NCBI GenBank assembly: GCA_019241095.1
Contig: JAFAXJ010000124.1
Location: 1 to 5,813 of the forward strand
Length of the DNA stretch: 5,813 nt
Direction of reading: 5' to 3'
DNA from: Verrucomicrobiota bacterium
GTDB taxonomy: Bacteria > Verrucomicrobiota > Verrucomicrobiia > Chthoniobacterales > JAFAMB01
Each line of letters opens with the position of its first letter. Position 1 is the stretch's first letter. Below are positions 1 to 5,730 of the stretch, piece after piece. Below the pieces are notes generated by a model. The model was not told where the DNA came from. It was given only the letters and a program-made list of their open reading frames with translations, and searched no databases. The position numbers and the translations under genes are program-made.

Positions 1-366
1 CAGATCGCAACCGCCACCTCCTCGTTCTACCGGCACAATATGATCGGCTTCCCACCAGTCTCTATCAAAACTGGGCCATCCGGCGGCTTTGTGAGTTCCG
101 GTAGGCAGGCTGCATTTTTTTATCTCAGCCCGCTTGTAACGCCTGCGCTCCGCCTGAGAATTGATTCCACAGCTCGCACAGATACCTCGATCGCGCTCCC
201 AGACTTTTGCCCTGGCGTAGTTCGGCCAGGCGCGTATGAGGTAATCCTCAACGCACGCTTCAGAACACCATCGACGACGCCTTTTGGGAACTGGTTTTCC
301 ACCCCATCGGCAGACCGAACTGCCGGTAGAACTCACTCGGACCGGAGGTAATAACGCCTGGCGCAC
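1..366 (-). CDS. HNH endonuclease-type protein, 3' end outside the window
   Basis: Reading the minus strand from a GTG at 366 gives 122 residues with no stop before the window edge. An N-terminal Cys cluster (C19, C34, C38, with basic KRRRR between) is followed by CVEDYLIRAWPNYARAKVWE and a RDRGICASCG zinc knuckle (C63, C66). The core motif is WWEADHIVPVERGGGGCDL (D108, H109). This is the usual order of the small HNH nucleases, where DH supplies the catalytic His and the Gly-rich stretch leads into NLRxLCxxCH, which here lies beyond position 1. HNH domains cut DNA with one metal ion; this protein's target is unknown. The start is unsure: the frame is closed by a stop at 411-409, has no ATG, and GTG at 366 or 336 are the options, neither with a clear ribosome site. 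Position 22 is Gly where I expect the second Cys of a CxxC pair. It could also be the C-terminal part of a longer gene broken by a frameshift. Family call is firm; completeness is not. Confidence 0.8.
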   Translation of the reverse strand, partial: MRQALLPPVRVSSTGSSVCRWGGKPVPKRRRRWCSEACVEDYLIRAWPNYARAKVWERDRGICASCGINSQAERRRYKRAEIKKCSLPTGTHKAAGWPSFDRDWWEADHIVPVERGGGGCDL

Positions 367-475
367 AAGAAGCTTTGTGATACATTCTTTTACTACGGTA
401 CCGCACCGTCAAAGCTCCAGAAATAAGTTTTGAGGAAGTTAGCGGATATCGACCAATTTTAGATAAGAGTTTTTT
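367..475. promoter_or_regulatory. Divergent intergenic region between the HNH gene and the secreted-protein gene
   Basis: These 109 bases must hold the start signals of two genes pointing away from each other. I see no convincing -35/-10 pair. A short inverted repeat, ACGGT-ACCGC-ACCGT, lies near 400-414. The stretch before the plus-strand ATG is AT-rich, with AGATAAGAG a few bases upstream as the only possible, weak, ribosome site. Confidence 0.3.
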
Positions 476-1147
476 ATGAACGTTCGGTATTGGCTAGGCG
501 TTATATTCTCGCTTGGTTTTCTCGCCGGTTCGCAATTAACGTATGCGGCACACGGCGGCGGCTATATGGGCGGGCACGGCGGCGGTGGATCCATCGGCGG
601 TGGACCACACGGAAATTATGCGGGGCACAGTTTCAATGGTGGACATTATTTCGGAGGACGGTACTACGGAGCACACAATTATGGCAACGTGCGGTACTGG
701 CATAATAATAACGGATACTATCGCGGCTGGTACGGCAGAAACGGTCGTTACTACGTCTCCTACCGTCGTCGGGGTTACTATGGAGGATTCTACTGGTCTC
801 CTTGGTATCCATGGTGGCCGTGGTGGCCCGGTTTTGCCTTCGGCGTTTATGGTTCCGCATATCCATACTACGATGGCTATCCCTACGACTACTATCCGGA
901 CTACGGCGGGAGCTACGGATCAGCTGGAAGCAATGGACCAGGTGCAAGCGATTATCCGCTGGCCGGAGGCGACGTTGCAGAAGCGGTGCAGCAGTCGTTA
1001 GCTGCTCGCGGGTACTACAAGGGAAAAATCGATGGCATAATTGGAGATGAAAGCCGCGATGCGATTCGAGCCTTCCAGCGAGCGCAAGGTTTGCAGGTGA
1101 ATGGTGGGCTTGACGAACAAACGCTTCGCGCGTTGCAAATTCGTTAG
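476..1147 (+). CDS. Secreted Gly/Tyr-rich protein with C-terminal peptidoglycan-binding domain
   Basis: The 223-residue product has three parts. Residues 1-24 form a signal peptide (short basic start, hydrophobic core WLGVIFSLGFLAG, likely cleavage after TYA). Residues 25-165 are low-complexity: His/Gly repeats (HGGGYMGGHGGGG), then RYYG/GYYRG/RYYVSYRRRGYYGG units, a Trp/Pro knot (SPWYPWWPWWPGF, about 108-120) and a Tyr/Asp/Pro stretch. Residues about 166-222 match a PG_binding_1 domain: DVAEAVQQSLAARGYYKGKI, then DGIIGDESRDAIRAFQRAQG, then GLDEQTLRAL. Such domains bind cell-wall peptidoglycan, so the protein probably sits in the periplasm with the Gly/Tyr part as a flexible or aggregating extension. 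No catalytic domain is visible; a structural or envelope-stress role is only a guess. The ATG at 476 is chosen because it directly precedes the signal peptide. The stop overlaps the stop of the convergent transporter gene by four bases. Confidence 0.88.
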   Translation: MNVRYWLGVIFSLGFLAGSQLTYAAHGGGYMGGHGGGGSIGGGPHGNYAGHSFNGGHYFGGRYYGAHNYGNVRYWHNNNGYYRGWYGRNGRYYVSYRRRGYYGGFYWSPWYPWWPWWPGFAFGVYGSAYPYYDGYPYDYYPDYGGSYGSAGSNGPGASDYPLAGGDVAEAVQQSLAARGYYKGKIDGIIGDESRDAIRAFQRAQGLQVNGGLDEQTLRALQIR

Positions 1148-2520
1148 ATCACGCCGGCCGTTTCGGGGATCGGATCTTCTCCCTGGACGTACGTCTTCCC
1201 GCGGTACAACCTCGAGACAATTATAAAGACAATTGCTGTAACTAGCATTAACTGAGCGAAGAATTCAAAATAGGTAGCTCCTGTCAATTTGAGGCCCAGC
1301 CGTCCTAATTTTGGGATCAAAAAATTAAGGAATCCGGTAAAGAGGTTTCCAAATGAAACAGTAAGAAGCCAGAGCGCCATGACAGCGCTCTTCATGGTAT
1401 TAGGTGCTTGGGTATACGAAAACTCCAGCCCAGTGATCGATACCAGGACTTCTCCGGCAGTGATTAGGACGTAAGCTAAAAGTTGCCAGATCACGTTAGG
1501 CCGGAGGCCTGTGTCAATTCGAATTTGAATCAGTGAAATGATGAGAAAAGAGGCTGAGGTGAAAAACAACCCCAATCCCATCTTTCTCAGAGCAGTCAGT
1601 GGAAAGAAGCGGCTAAAGGCAGGATAGATCAAATAGTTAAATACTGGAATTAAGAGAAGAACCAGGATTGGATTAGCAATCTGAACTTGCTCTGGCAAAA
1701 GAGACATGCCGAAAATGTTCAAATCCATCTTTTTTGCCTGAAGGGTCCATTCTCCGCCGCTACTTTGGTCCCATAACGACCAGAAAATCGCGACAAAAAT
1801 GTAGACAATAAAAAGCCGGCCAATCGCTAACAATCCTTCTTTGCTGAAGAGCTCGCGAATAAAGCCGAGACCAGCTGGAGGAACATGAACAAACTTGTTG
1901 CGCCCTAACCAGAAGACGACGGTCGCGAGCAGCATCAGAATTCCCGGTAACCCGAAAGCATAACGGGGACCGAAACGAGGGTTTTCCAGCAGGATAGGAC
2001 AAAGATAAACAGAGATCATGGAACCGAGGTTAATGGAGAAATAGAACCACCCAAATGCCTTAGGAAGAAGACGGAGATTCAATTTGCCGAACTGGTCACC
2101 GACATGTGCCGAGACGCAAGGTTTAATTCCGCCAGAGCCTAGTGCGATCAGGCAAAGGCCAACAAACAGGCCGAACCGAGTGTCGTTCAGCGCCAACGAA
2201 AAATGGCCGAAACAGTAAACAATTGATAGAAAAAGGATCGTTCGATACTTTCCAAGAAGCCCATCGGAAACGATGGCGCCTAGGATGGGTAGAAAATAAA
2301 CGGCGGCAACGAACATGTGAAACCAGCCGGCTGCTTCGTTCTCACTGAATATGTCAGACAAGCGTTGCGCATTGAGGAGATAGGTCGTCATGAAAATGAT
2401 CAGGATCGAACGCATTCCGTAAAAGCTAAACCGTTCAGCAGCTTCGTTGCCGACGATATAGGGAATGCCCAGAGGCATACGACGAAGATTGTGATCTGGT
2501 TCAGTCCGATAGATACTCAT
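1144..2520 (-). CDS. POT/PTR2-family proton-coupled oligopeptide transporter
   Basis: The 458-residue membrane protein has the normal length of bacterial POT (PTR2) carriers, which import di- and tripeptides with protons through the inner membrane. Diagnostic sequences are present in order: the ExxER motif on the first helix (NEAAERFSFYG, E26, E29, R30), the first PTR signature around GSGGIKPCVSAHVGDQFGK (128-146, including the helix-4 Lys, K133), the second signature FYFSINLGSM (159-168), the helix-7 motif FWSLWDQSSGGEW (246-258), and GEVLVSITGLEFSYTQAPNT (356-375) with the conserved helix-10 Glu. About a dozen hydrophobic helices are visible. The substrate cannot be narrowed further; some POT members carry nitrate or other solutes, but the ExxER motif favours proton-peptide symport. 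The ATG at 2520 sits close before NEAAER as usual in the family. The gene is divergent from the one-TM protein gene with a 95-base gap, and its TAA overlaps the TAG of the secreted-protein gene. Confidence 0.95.
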   Translation of the reverse strand: MSIYRTEPDHNLRRMPLGIPYIVGNEAAERFSFYGMRSILIIFMTTYLLNAQRLSDIFSENEAAGWFHMFVAAVYFLPILGAIVSDGLLGKYRTILFLSIVYCFGHFSLALNDTRFGLFVGLCLIALGSGGIKPCVSAHVGDQFGKLNLRLLPKAFGWFYFSINLGSMISVYLCPILLENPRFGPRYAFGLPGILMLLATVVFWLGRNKFVHVPPAGLGFIRELFSKEGLLAIGRLFIVYIFVAIFWSLWDQSSGGEWTLQAKKMDLNIFGMSLLPEQVQIANPILVLLLIPVFNYLIYPAFSRFFPLTALRKMGLGLFFTSASFLIISLIQIRIDTGLRPNVIWQLLAYVLITAGEVLVSITGLEFSYTQAPNTMKSAVMALWLLTVSFGNLFTGFLNFLIPKLGRLGLKLTGATYFEFFAQLMLVTAIVFIIVSRLYRGKTYVQGEDPIPETAGVI

Positions 2521-2615
2521 GAAAATCTGAATCCATATCAGGGTTAAGGTAGCGAGCTCAAAGTCTGAGGGAAGCTTGCAGTTGGCACCCTCCCCATCAC
2601 CGGCGAAAGTAGCAG
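2521..2615. promoter_or_regulatory. Divergent intergenic region upstream of the transporter and the one-TM protein
   Basis: Both flanking genes start from this 95-base gap, so it must carry both promoters. No strong sigma-70-like hexamers stand out. GAAAG about six bases before the plus-strand ATG at 2616 is the only, weak, ribosome-site candidate. Confidence 0.3.
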
Positions 2616-3149
2616 ATGCATTGGATTGATGTCGTTGAGTTTTCCTTCTACATGGTGGAGACCTTCGCGCTTCCCTTTGCCATCATTGTTTTCCTGATTG
2701 AACGGCGAAAACAACGCCAGGTCGAAGAAGAGGAGCTGTACCAAAGGTTATCAGACGAATACACAAATTTTCTAAAGCTTGTTCTGGATAACGCCGACCT
2801 TCAGTTGCTGAGAAAAACATCGCCCCAGAACAATTTAACCGAGGAACAAATGGAACGTAAACTGGCGATCTTTGGGATTCTCGTGTCGATCTTTGAAAGA
2901 GCTTATCTGCTGGTTTATGAAGAGCGGATGCCGAAACAGACCCGGCGATTATGGTCATCCTGGGAAGACTATATGCGTGAGTGGAGCAGAAGAGCGGATT
3001 TTCGAGCTGCCCTGCCTGAGCTTTTGGAGGGAGAGGACCCGGAATTTAGAGCGTATATCGAACGCATTTGCAGGCAGTCTGCCCAGAGCGCCGGTTCTAA
3101 CATGGCATCTGTCTCAAGCCCTCGCCAGCAGGCGAGAAGCGGCTACTGA
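2616..3149 (+). CDS. One-TM protein of unknown function with cytoplasmic helical domain
   Basis: The 177-residue product begins with one hydrophobic helix (about 10-28, FYMVETFALPFAIIVFLIE) followed at once by a basic/acidic segment ERRKQRQVEEEELYQRLSDE that looks like a helix or short coiled coil. The positive-inside rule puts the C-terminal part in the cytoplasm. Recognisable blocks are YQRLSDEYTNFLKL (42-55), LTEEQMERKLAIFGILVSIF (74-93), ERAYLLVYEER, and WSSWEDYMREWSRRADFRAALPEL (113-136). I recall proteins of this layout (short TM, then YxxLxxxYxxFLxL, LFERA and WxxWxxYxxxWxxRxDF) annotated only as hypothetical in several phyla; no function or named domain can be given. The last 20 residues are Ser/Gln/Arg-rich and probably unstructured. 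The frame is coherent from the ATG at 2616 to the TGA. It is convergent with the small two-TM protein gene, so it is probably monocistronic. Confidence 0.8.
   Translation: MHWIDVVEFSFYMVETFALPFAIIVFLIERRKQRQVEEEELYQRLSDEYTNFLKLVLDNADLQLLRKTSPQNNLTEEQMERKLAIFGILVSIFERAYLLVYEERMPKQTRRLWSSWEDYMREWSRRADFRAALPELLEGEDPEFRAYIERICRQSAQSAGSNMASVSSPRQQARSGY
3121..3136 (+). other. Perfect hairpin at the 3' end of the one-TM gene
   Basis: CTCGCC-AGCA-GGCGAG forms a 6-bp perfect GC-rich stem with a four-base loop within the last codons of the one-TM gene; AGCC before it and GGCT at 3141-3144 could add four more pairs around a bulge. No run of T follows, so it is not a classical intrinsic terminator, but it could stabilise the mRNA end. 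The pairing is seen; the role is a guess. Confidence 0.35.
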
Positions 3150-3177
3150 TTTGATCTGTTGGTGCTTAGCCTAGCGA

Positions 3178-3209
3178 GCCCGGAAAGAACATACATCAAG
3201 ATGCCGGGC
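3178..3209. other. Weak inverted repeat in the convergent gap 3150-3216
   Basis: GCCCGG (3178-3183) and CCGGGC (3204-3209) are perfect complements 20 bases apart, between the stops of two convergent genes. The location suits a shared transcription end, but the loop is long and no T tract is present, so support is thin. Confidence 0.2.
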
Positions 3210-3216
3210 CAGCGAC

Positions 3217-3519
3217 CTATTTCATTGCAGAAGCTCGAGGATTGGCGGCCTGTTCGCTCTCGGGTCCGGCAGATCGAGAAACAGAGGAGATCAATCGGAC
3301 GACTCTCGACAACGCAAAAAAAACGGCAACCAATGTCACGGTCAGCCAAAGATTACGCCAGAATGGATCACCCACGAACACCATGGTGCACAAGGCCAGC
3401 GTAAAAACCGCAAACAACGTCAGGACCGCAAAGAGCAACATGCTCTTTAAGCTTGTCTGGTCGCGTTTAACCAGAAGCGAAACCGGTACCGGTTCATCTT
3501 GGGATTCAGAAGCACTCAT
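3217..3519 (-). CDS. Small two-TM membrane protein, function unknown
   Basis: The 100-residue product has a hydrophilic acidic N-terminus (MSASESQDEPVPVS), a linker VKRDQTSLKS, a first TM helix at about 27-49 (MLLFAVLTLFAVFTLALCTM), a tight turn GDPFWRN, a second TM helix at about 56-76 (NLWLTVTLVAVFFALSRVV), and a polar tail RLISSVSRSAGPESEQ. Basic residues before TM1 and after TM2 place both ends in the cytoplasm. I do not recognise a family. I prefer this strand over the overlapping plus-strand frame (3242-3523) because only this one gives a sensible membrane hairpin. The ATG at 3519 has no strong ribosome site. It is convergent with the one-TM gene (67-base gap) and divergent from the aldo/keto reductase gene. 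Confidence 0.68.
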   Translation of the reverse strand: MSASESQDEPVPVSLLVKRDQTSLKSMLLFAVLTLFAVFTLALCTMVFVGDPFWRNLWLTVTLVAVFFALSRVVRLISSVSRSAGPESEQAANPRASAMK

Positions 3520-3785
3520 GTGAATTTTGCTTTGTGTCTGATTGCGAACACTTCCCGGTGCCTGCTCACTGCCCGTTCACGATCAGGAACTTGTATTATT
3601 AGACCAACCTTGATCTTACTGAGCAACAATCAAAGTGTTTAATAACGTTTCGCGAGATTTTTCGCCTCGGATTCATTCTTCGCTGTTTGCCAAGCTAGGG
3701 GGCCGCTTTACGTTTAGATGGCGTGCTGTGAAGCGCGCAGAGGCACGGCTTCATTGAATGAGACAAAATTTTCCGCTAAATAAAT
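3520..3785. promoter_or_regulatory. Divergent intergenic region upstream of the small membrane protein and the aldo/keto reductase
   Basis: These 266 bases separate two divergent starts and hold no credible gene. Visible items are an 11-base palindrome TCATTGAATGA at 3751-3761, 24 bases before the reductase ATG, which could be an operator half or chance, and an AT-rich run (ACAAAATTTT, CTAAATAAAT) directly before that ATG. There is no Shine-Dalgarno sequence in front of the reductase, so it may be translated from an unstructured AT-rich leader. No promoter hexamers can be assigned with confidence. Confidence 0.35.
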
Positions 3786-4613
3786 ATGAAGAAAGTAAAA
3801 CTCGCTTCAGGGAAAGTCTTACCCGTTTTGGGCCTAGGAACTTGGAGGATTGCGGAGAACCGTGAACGTCGGGATGCAGAAATCGCGGCTTTACGTTTGG
3901 CGCTCGATCTAGGGATGTCGCTAATCGACACGGCGGAAATGTATGGCGATGGCTCTGCTGAGGAATTGGTGGGTGAAGCGATTTCTGGGAGAAGGGATCA
4001 GGTTTTTGTCGTAAGCAAAGTGTATCCACATAATGCGAGTCGTGAGCGATTGCAGCGGGCGTGTGAGCGTAGCTTAGGCAGGCTAGGAACAGATTACCTG
4101 GACCTCTACCTTCTTCACTGGCGAGGCTCAGTTCCGTTGGCCGAAACTGTGGAAACCTTTATCGCCCTGAAGCACTCCGGAAAAATCCTCGACTATGGAG
4201 TGAGCAACTTCGGCATGGATGACATGAAAGAGTTACTGAATATAGATGGCAGCGAGCAGGTTGCCGTAAACCAGGTTTTGTATAACCTGTCTCGGCGCGG
4301 CATTGAGTTAGATCTCCTTCCCTGGTGTCGCGAGCATGGAATCCCGATCATGGCTTACTCACCGATTGAACAGGGTCGGCTGCTACACAAGTTAAGGCCT
4401 CTAGCCGCACGTCTAGGAGTCAAAGACGCTCAATTGGCGCTCGCCTGGCTTTTGCGCCAGGACGATATTATCGCAATCCCAAAGGCTAGTTCGGAAGCAC
4501 ATGTGCGTGACATTCGTGAGTCTGTGGATCTCAATTTGGGGTCAGAGACCGTTCTCGAGCTGGACAGACTGTTCCCTCGGCCAAACAGAAAGATCCCCCT
4601 TGAGATTCTTTGA
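3786..4613 (+). CDS. Aldo/keto reductase, YeaE-like
   Basis: The 275-residue protein is a full-length aldo/keto reductase, an NADPH-dependent TIM-barrel enzyme that reduces aldehydes and ketones in the cytoplasm. All four catalytic residues are visible: D48 and Y53 (LIDTAEMYGDG), K78 (VFVVSKVYPHN) and H111 (YLDLYLLHWRG). Other family marks are GLGTWR (16-21), the GVSNF strand (138-142), VNQVLYNLSRRGIE (161-174), MAYSPIEQGRLL (189-200) and the cofactor-binding IPKASS (231-236). The N-terminal LASGKVLPVLGLGTW and the block with EEL/GRRDQVFVVSKV resemble the Escherichia coli YeaE type, reported to reduce methylglyoxal; that substrate is an inference for this protein. The ATG at 3786 gives the normal N-terminus (MKKVKLASGK). 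It is a single gene, divergent from the small membrane protein and convergent with the OsmC gene 594 bases away. Confidence 0.95.
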   Translation: MKKVKLASGKVLPVLGLGTWRIAENRERRDAEIAALRLALDLGMSLIDTAEMYGDGSAEELVGEAISGRRDQVFVVSKVYPHNASRERLQRACERSLGRLGTDYLDLYLLHWRGSVPLAETVETFIALKHSGKILDYGVSNFGMDDMKELLNIDGSEQVAVNQVLYNLSRRGIELDLLPWCREHGIPIMAYSPIEQGRLLHKLRPLAARLGVKDAQLALAWLLRQDDIIAIPKASSEAHVRDIRESVDLNLGSETVLELDRLFPRPNRKIPLEIL

Positions 4614-4637
4614 TTGAAAATCAGCGATCCCTTTTCC

Positions 4638-4665
4638 TGAGAGTTAGTCTCTCAAATCTTATTCT
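4638..4665 (+). terminator. Possible terminator of the aldo/keto reductase gene
   Basis: TGAGAG (4638-4643), loop TTAGT, CTCTCA (4649-4654) is a perfect 6-bp stem starting 25 bases after the reductase stop and followed by the T-rich AATCTTATTCTC. Place and shape suit an intrinsic terminator, but the stem is short with only half GC pairs and the T run is interrupted. Confidence 0.4.
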
Positions 4666-4778
4666 CGCCAAAAACGCCAATGATCGCTCGGTCGAGCGCT
4701 CCTGAAGCTAAAGGGGGGAGATTTTTGACTCCTTCCAAAACTCACTAGTAAAATGCCGGGCGAAAATTTCTGGTCGCG

Positions 4779-5008
4779 AACGGGACCGGTTCGCTTGGTT
4801 CGTGTTCAAAAATTAGGGACAGTGTTCAGATAGGGACAGGTCACAGCGACAGGGAAGCGTTCAGCGAAAGGGACAGGTTGGTTTCGACGATGATGTCGCT
4901 GAACAGCGCGCGTTCTTTATGGCGCTTCGCTTCGTGAGTTTTATTTTGTTTTAAGAGGAATGCCGGTTTGCTTCTCAATGTCTAGCAATTGAGGGAACCG
5001 GTCCCGTT
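4779..5008. mobile_element. Candidate MITE-like or decayed transposable element
   Basis: AACGGGACCGGTTC (4779-4792) and its exact reverse complement GAACCGGTCCCGTT (4995-5008) bound a 230-bp segment in non-coding DNA. A 14-bp perfect match at that distance is unlikely by chance. The inside carries three degenerate GTTCA...AGGGACAG copies and a second inverted pair (GTTCAGCGA 4859-4867, TCGCTGAAC 4896-4904). No transposase frame is present. I see no clear target-site duplication directly outside the arms. AGGGACAG motifs near IS200-like (Y1) transposases are something I recall from other genomes, so a non-autonomous derivative of such an element is possible, though terminal inverted repeats are not usual for IS200-type ends. 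Paired hairpins of a regulatory or REP-like kind are the alternative. Confidence 0.45.
4804..4876 (+). repeat. Three degenerate direct repeats, GTTCA-N-AGGGACAG
   Basis: The copies are GTTCAAAAATTAGGGACAG (4804-4822), GTTCAGATAGGGACAG (4824-4839) and GTTCAGCGAAAGGGACAG (4859-4876). Each joins GTTCA to AGGGACAG through three to six variable bases, and the last two are followed by GT. A related CAGGGA lies between copies two and three. They all lie inside the inverted-repeat segment. Confidence 0.6.
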
Positions 5009-5157
5009 AATGCAGAAGGTACCAAAGATCACGGGCCAGCAGTTTACTGCCGGGTTTAAACGCAAATTGAGCGCAGACCCCTTTAGCTTCAAACACGGAA
5101 TCTCCAGGCGACTCCGAATGAGAAATGAGCGTTCGGATCAAGCGGACCCTTCACAAA

Positions 5158-5190
5158 GTCTAATCTGAATTATTGTCAATCAGATAAGAC
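5158..5190 (-). terminator. Hairpin downstream of the OsmC gene, likely terminator
   Basis: GTCTAATCTGA (5158-5168) and TCAGATAAGAC (5180-5190) pair at ten of eleven positions around an 11-base loop. On the minus strand the stem begins 17 bases after the OsmC stop and is followed by TTTGTG, a short T run. It probably ends OsmC transcription or protects the mRNA end; the weak T tract keeps this from being certain. Confidence 0.5.
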
Positions 5191-5207
5191 GACCGATTCA
5201 GCGGTAC

Positions 5208-5648
5208 TTACGCCGAACTGCCTGAGGTTTCCTGGACTTTTGTTTGCCAGTGAAACTCGACGGGTATCTTAACATCCGAGTGAAGGCTTTTGTGCACTGG
5301 GCAACCCAATGCAGCCTGTTCTAAGGCAAATCGTTGAGGGTGATCTTCCGGCACGCTAACATATAAATTGACGTTAAGAGCCCTAATCCTGCGCTGTGGT
5401 TGCGACTGCATTTCTTTCAGGATTTCAACGCGCGTACCACGCAAATCAATTCCGTGGCGTTCGGCGAAAATTCCCATGGTGGTGATCATGCATGTTCCCA
5501 GTGCCGTCGCGACAAGATCAGTCGGGGAAAAGGATTCAGCCTTACCTCCGTTATCCAGTGGAGCATCCGTGAGGAGCTGGGTACCCGAGGGAGTATGAGT
5601 TGCTTCAGTTCGTAAGTTACCTTCGTATTGTGCAACGATCTTAACCAT
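5208..5648 (-). CDS. OsmC-family peroxidase-like protein
   Basis: The 146-residue protein has the normal length for the OsmC/Ohr family, small cytoplasmic dimeric enzymes that reduce organic and hydrogen peroxides through two cysteines. Both are visible: C53 in SPTDLVATALGTCMITTMGI (41-60) and C116 in LGCPVHKSLHSDVKI (114-128). The N-terminal strand MVKIVAQYEGNLRTEATHTPSG and the LTDAPLDNGGKAESFSPTDL loop are also typical. The central RIRALNVNLYVSVPEDHPQRF (88-107) fits the family strand and turn. It looks closer to the general OsmC/YhfA-like group than to Ohr proper, so the preferred peroxide is unknown. The ATG at 5648 begins the conserved first strand; GGAG lies 12 bases upstream, a slightly long spacing. 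It is convergent with the aldo/keto reductase gene, and an inverted repeat lies 15-60 bases upstream of its start. Confidence 0.94.
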   Translation of the reverse strand: MVKIVAQYEGNLRTEATHTPSGTQLLTDAPLDNGGKAESFSPTDLVATALGTCMITTMGIFAERHGIDLRGTRVEILKEMQSQPQRRIRALNVNLYVSVPEDHPQRFALEQAALGCPVHKSLHSDVKIPVEFHWQTKVQETSGSSA

Positions 5649-5662
5649 CCATGAATCTAGCT

Positions 5663-5708
5663 CCGAATTTTCGTTGTGCGCCAGCTAACTGACAGGTTGA
5701 AAATTCGG
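5663..5708. promoter_or_regulatory. Perfect 10-bp inverted repeat upstream of the OsmC gene
   Basis: CCGAATTTTC (5663-5672) and GAAAATTCGG (5699-5708) are exact complements separated by 26 bases, in the 82-base gap between the OsmC start and a possible divergent gene start. The arms could bind a dimeric or looping regulator, or form a leader hairpin in the OsmC mRNA. OsmC/Ohr genes are often controlled by peroxide-sensing MarR-type repressors such as OhrR, but no regulator gene is in the window, so the role is an inference. Confidence 0.45.
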
Positions 5709-5730
5709 GTGCTCGACCAAGATTGTTCGG

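Larger units (their letters stand above)
4614..5207. other. Gene-poor stretch between the reductase and OsmC genes
   Basis: No frame in these 594 bases gives a protein I would call. From left to right it holds a terminator-like hairpin (4638-4654), a small stem CGCTC-GGTC-GAGCG (4685-4698), a candidate inverted-repeat element (4779-5008) with internal repeats, about 150 bases in which I see nothing (5009-5157), and a hairpin that probably ends OsmC transcription (5158-5190). Confidence 0.6.

Noticed and set aside
40..351. Plus-strand frame of about 100 codons at the left end
   Set aside because: It lies opposite the HNH frame, whose Cys and DH motifs are clear; the plus-strand product shows no family features.
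543..1001. Other frames over the Gly/Tyr-rich gene, on both strands
   Set aside because: The repeated GGN/TAY codons keep several frames open. Only the frame from 476 has a signal peptide and a peptidoglycan-binding domain.
3242..3523. Plus-strand frame opposite the small two-TM protein
   Set aside because: Its product is Thr/Asn/Arg-rich without structure, while the minus strand gives two clean membrane helices with correct charge placement.
3754..3782. TTGAAT, 17 bases, TAAATA as a promoter for the aldo/keto reductase
   Set aside because: The spacing is right, but the -10 match is poor and the start of transcription would fall inside the coding sequence.
4804..4876. Repeats as a CRISPR array
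   Set aside because: Only three short, degenerate copies with uneven spacing and no spacers of regular length.
3786..5648. Aldo/keto reductase and OsmC as one carbonyl/peroxide defence unit
   Set aside because: They are convergent, each has its own terminator-like hairpin, and a repeat element separates them; shared control is not shown.
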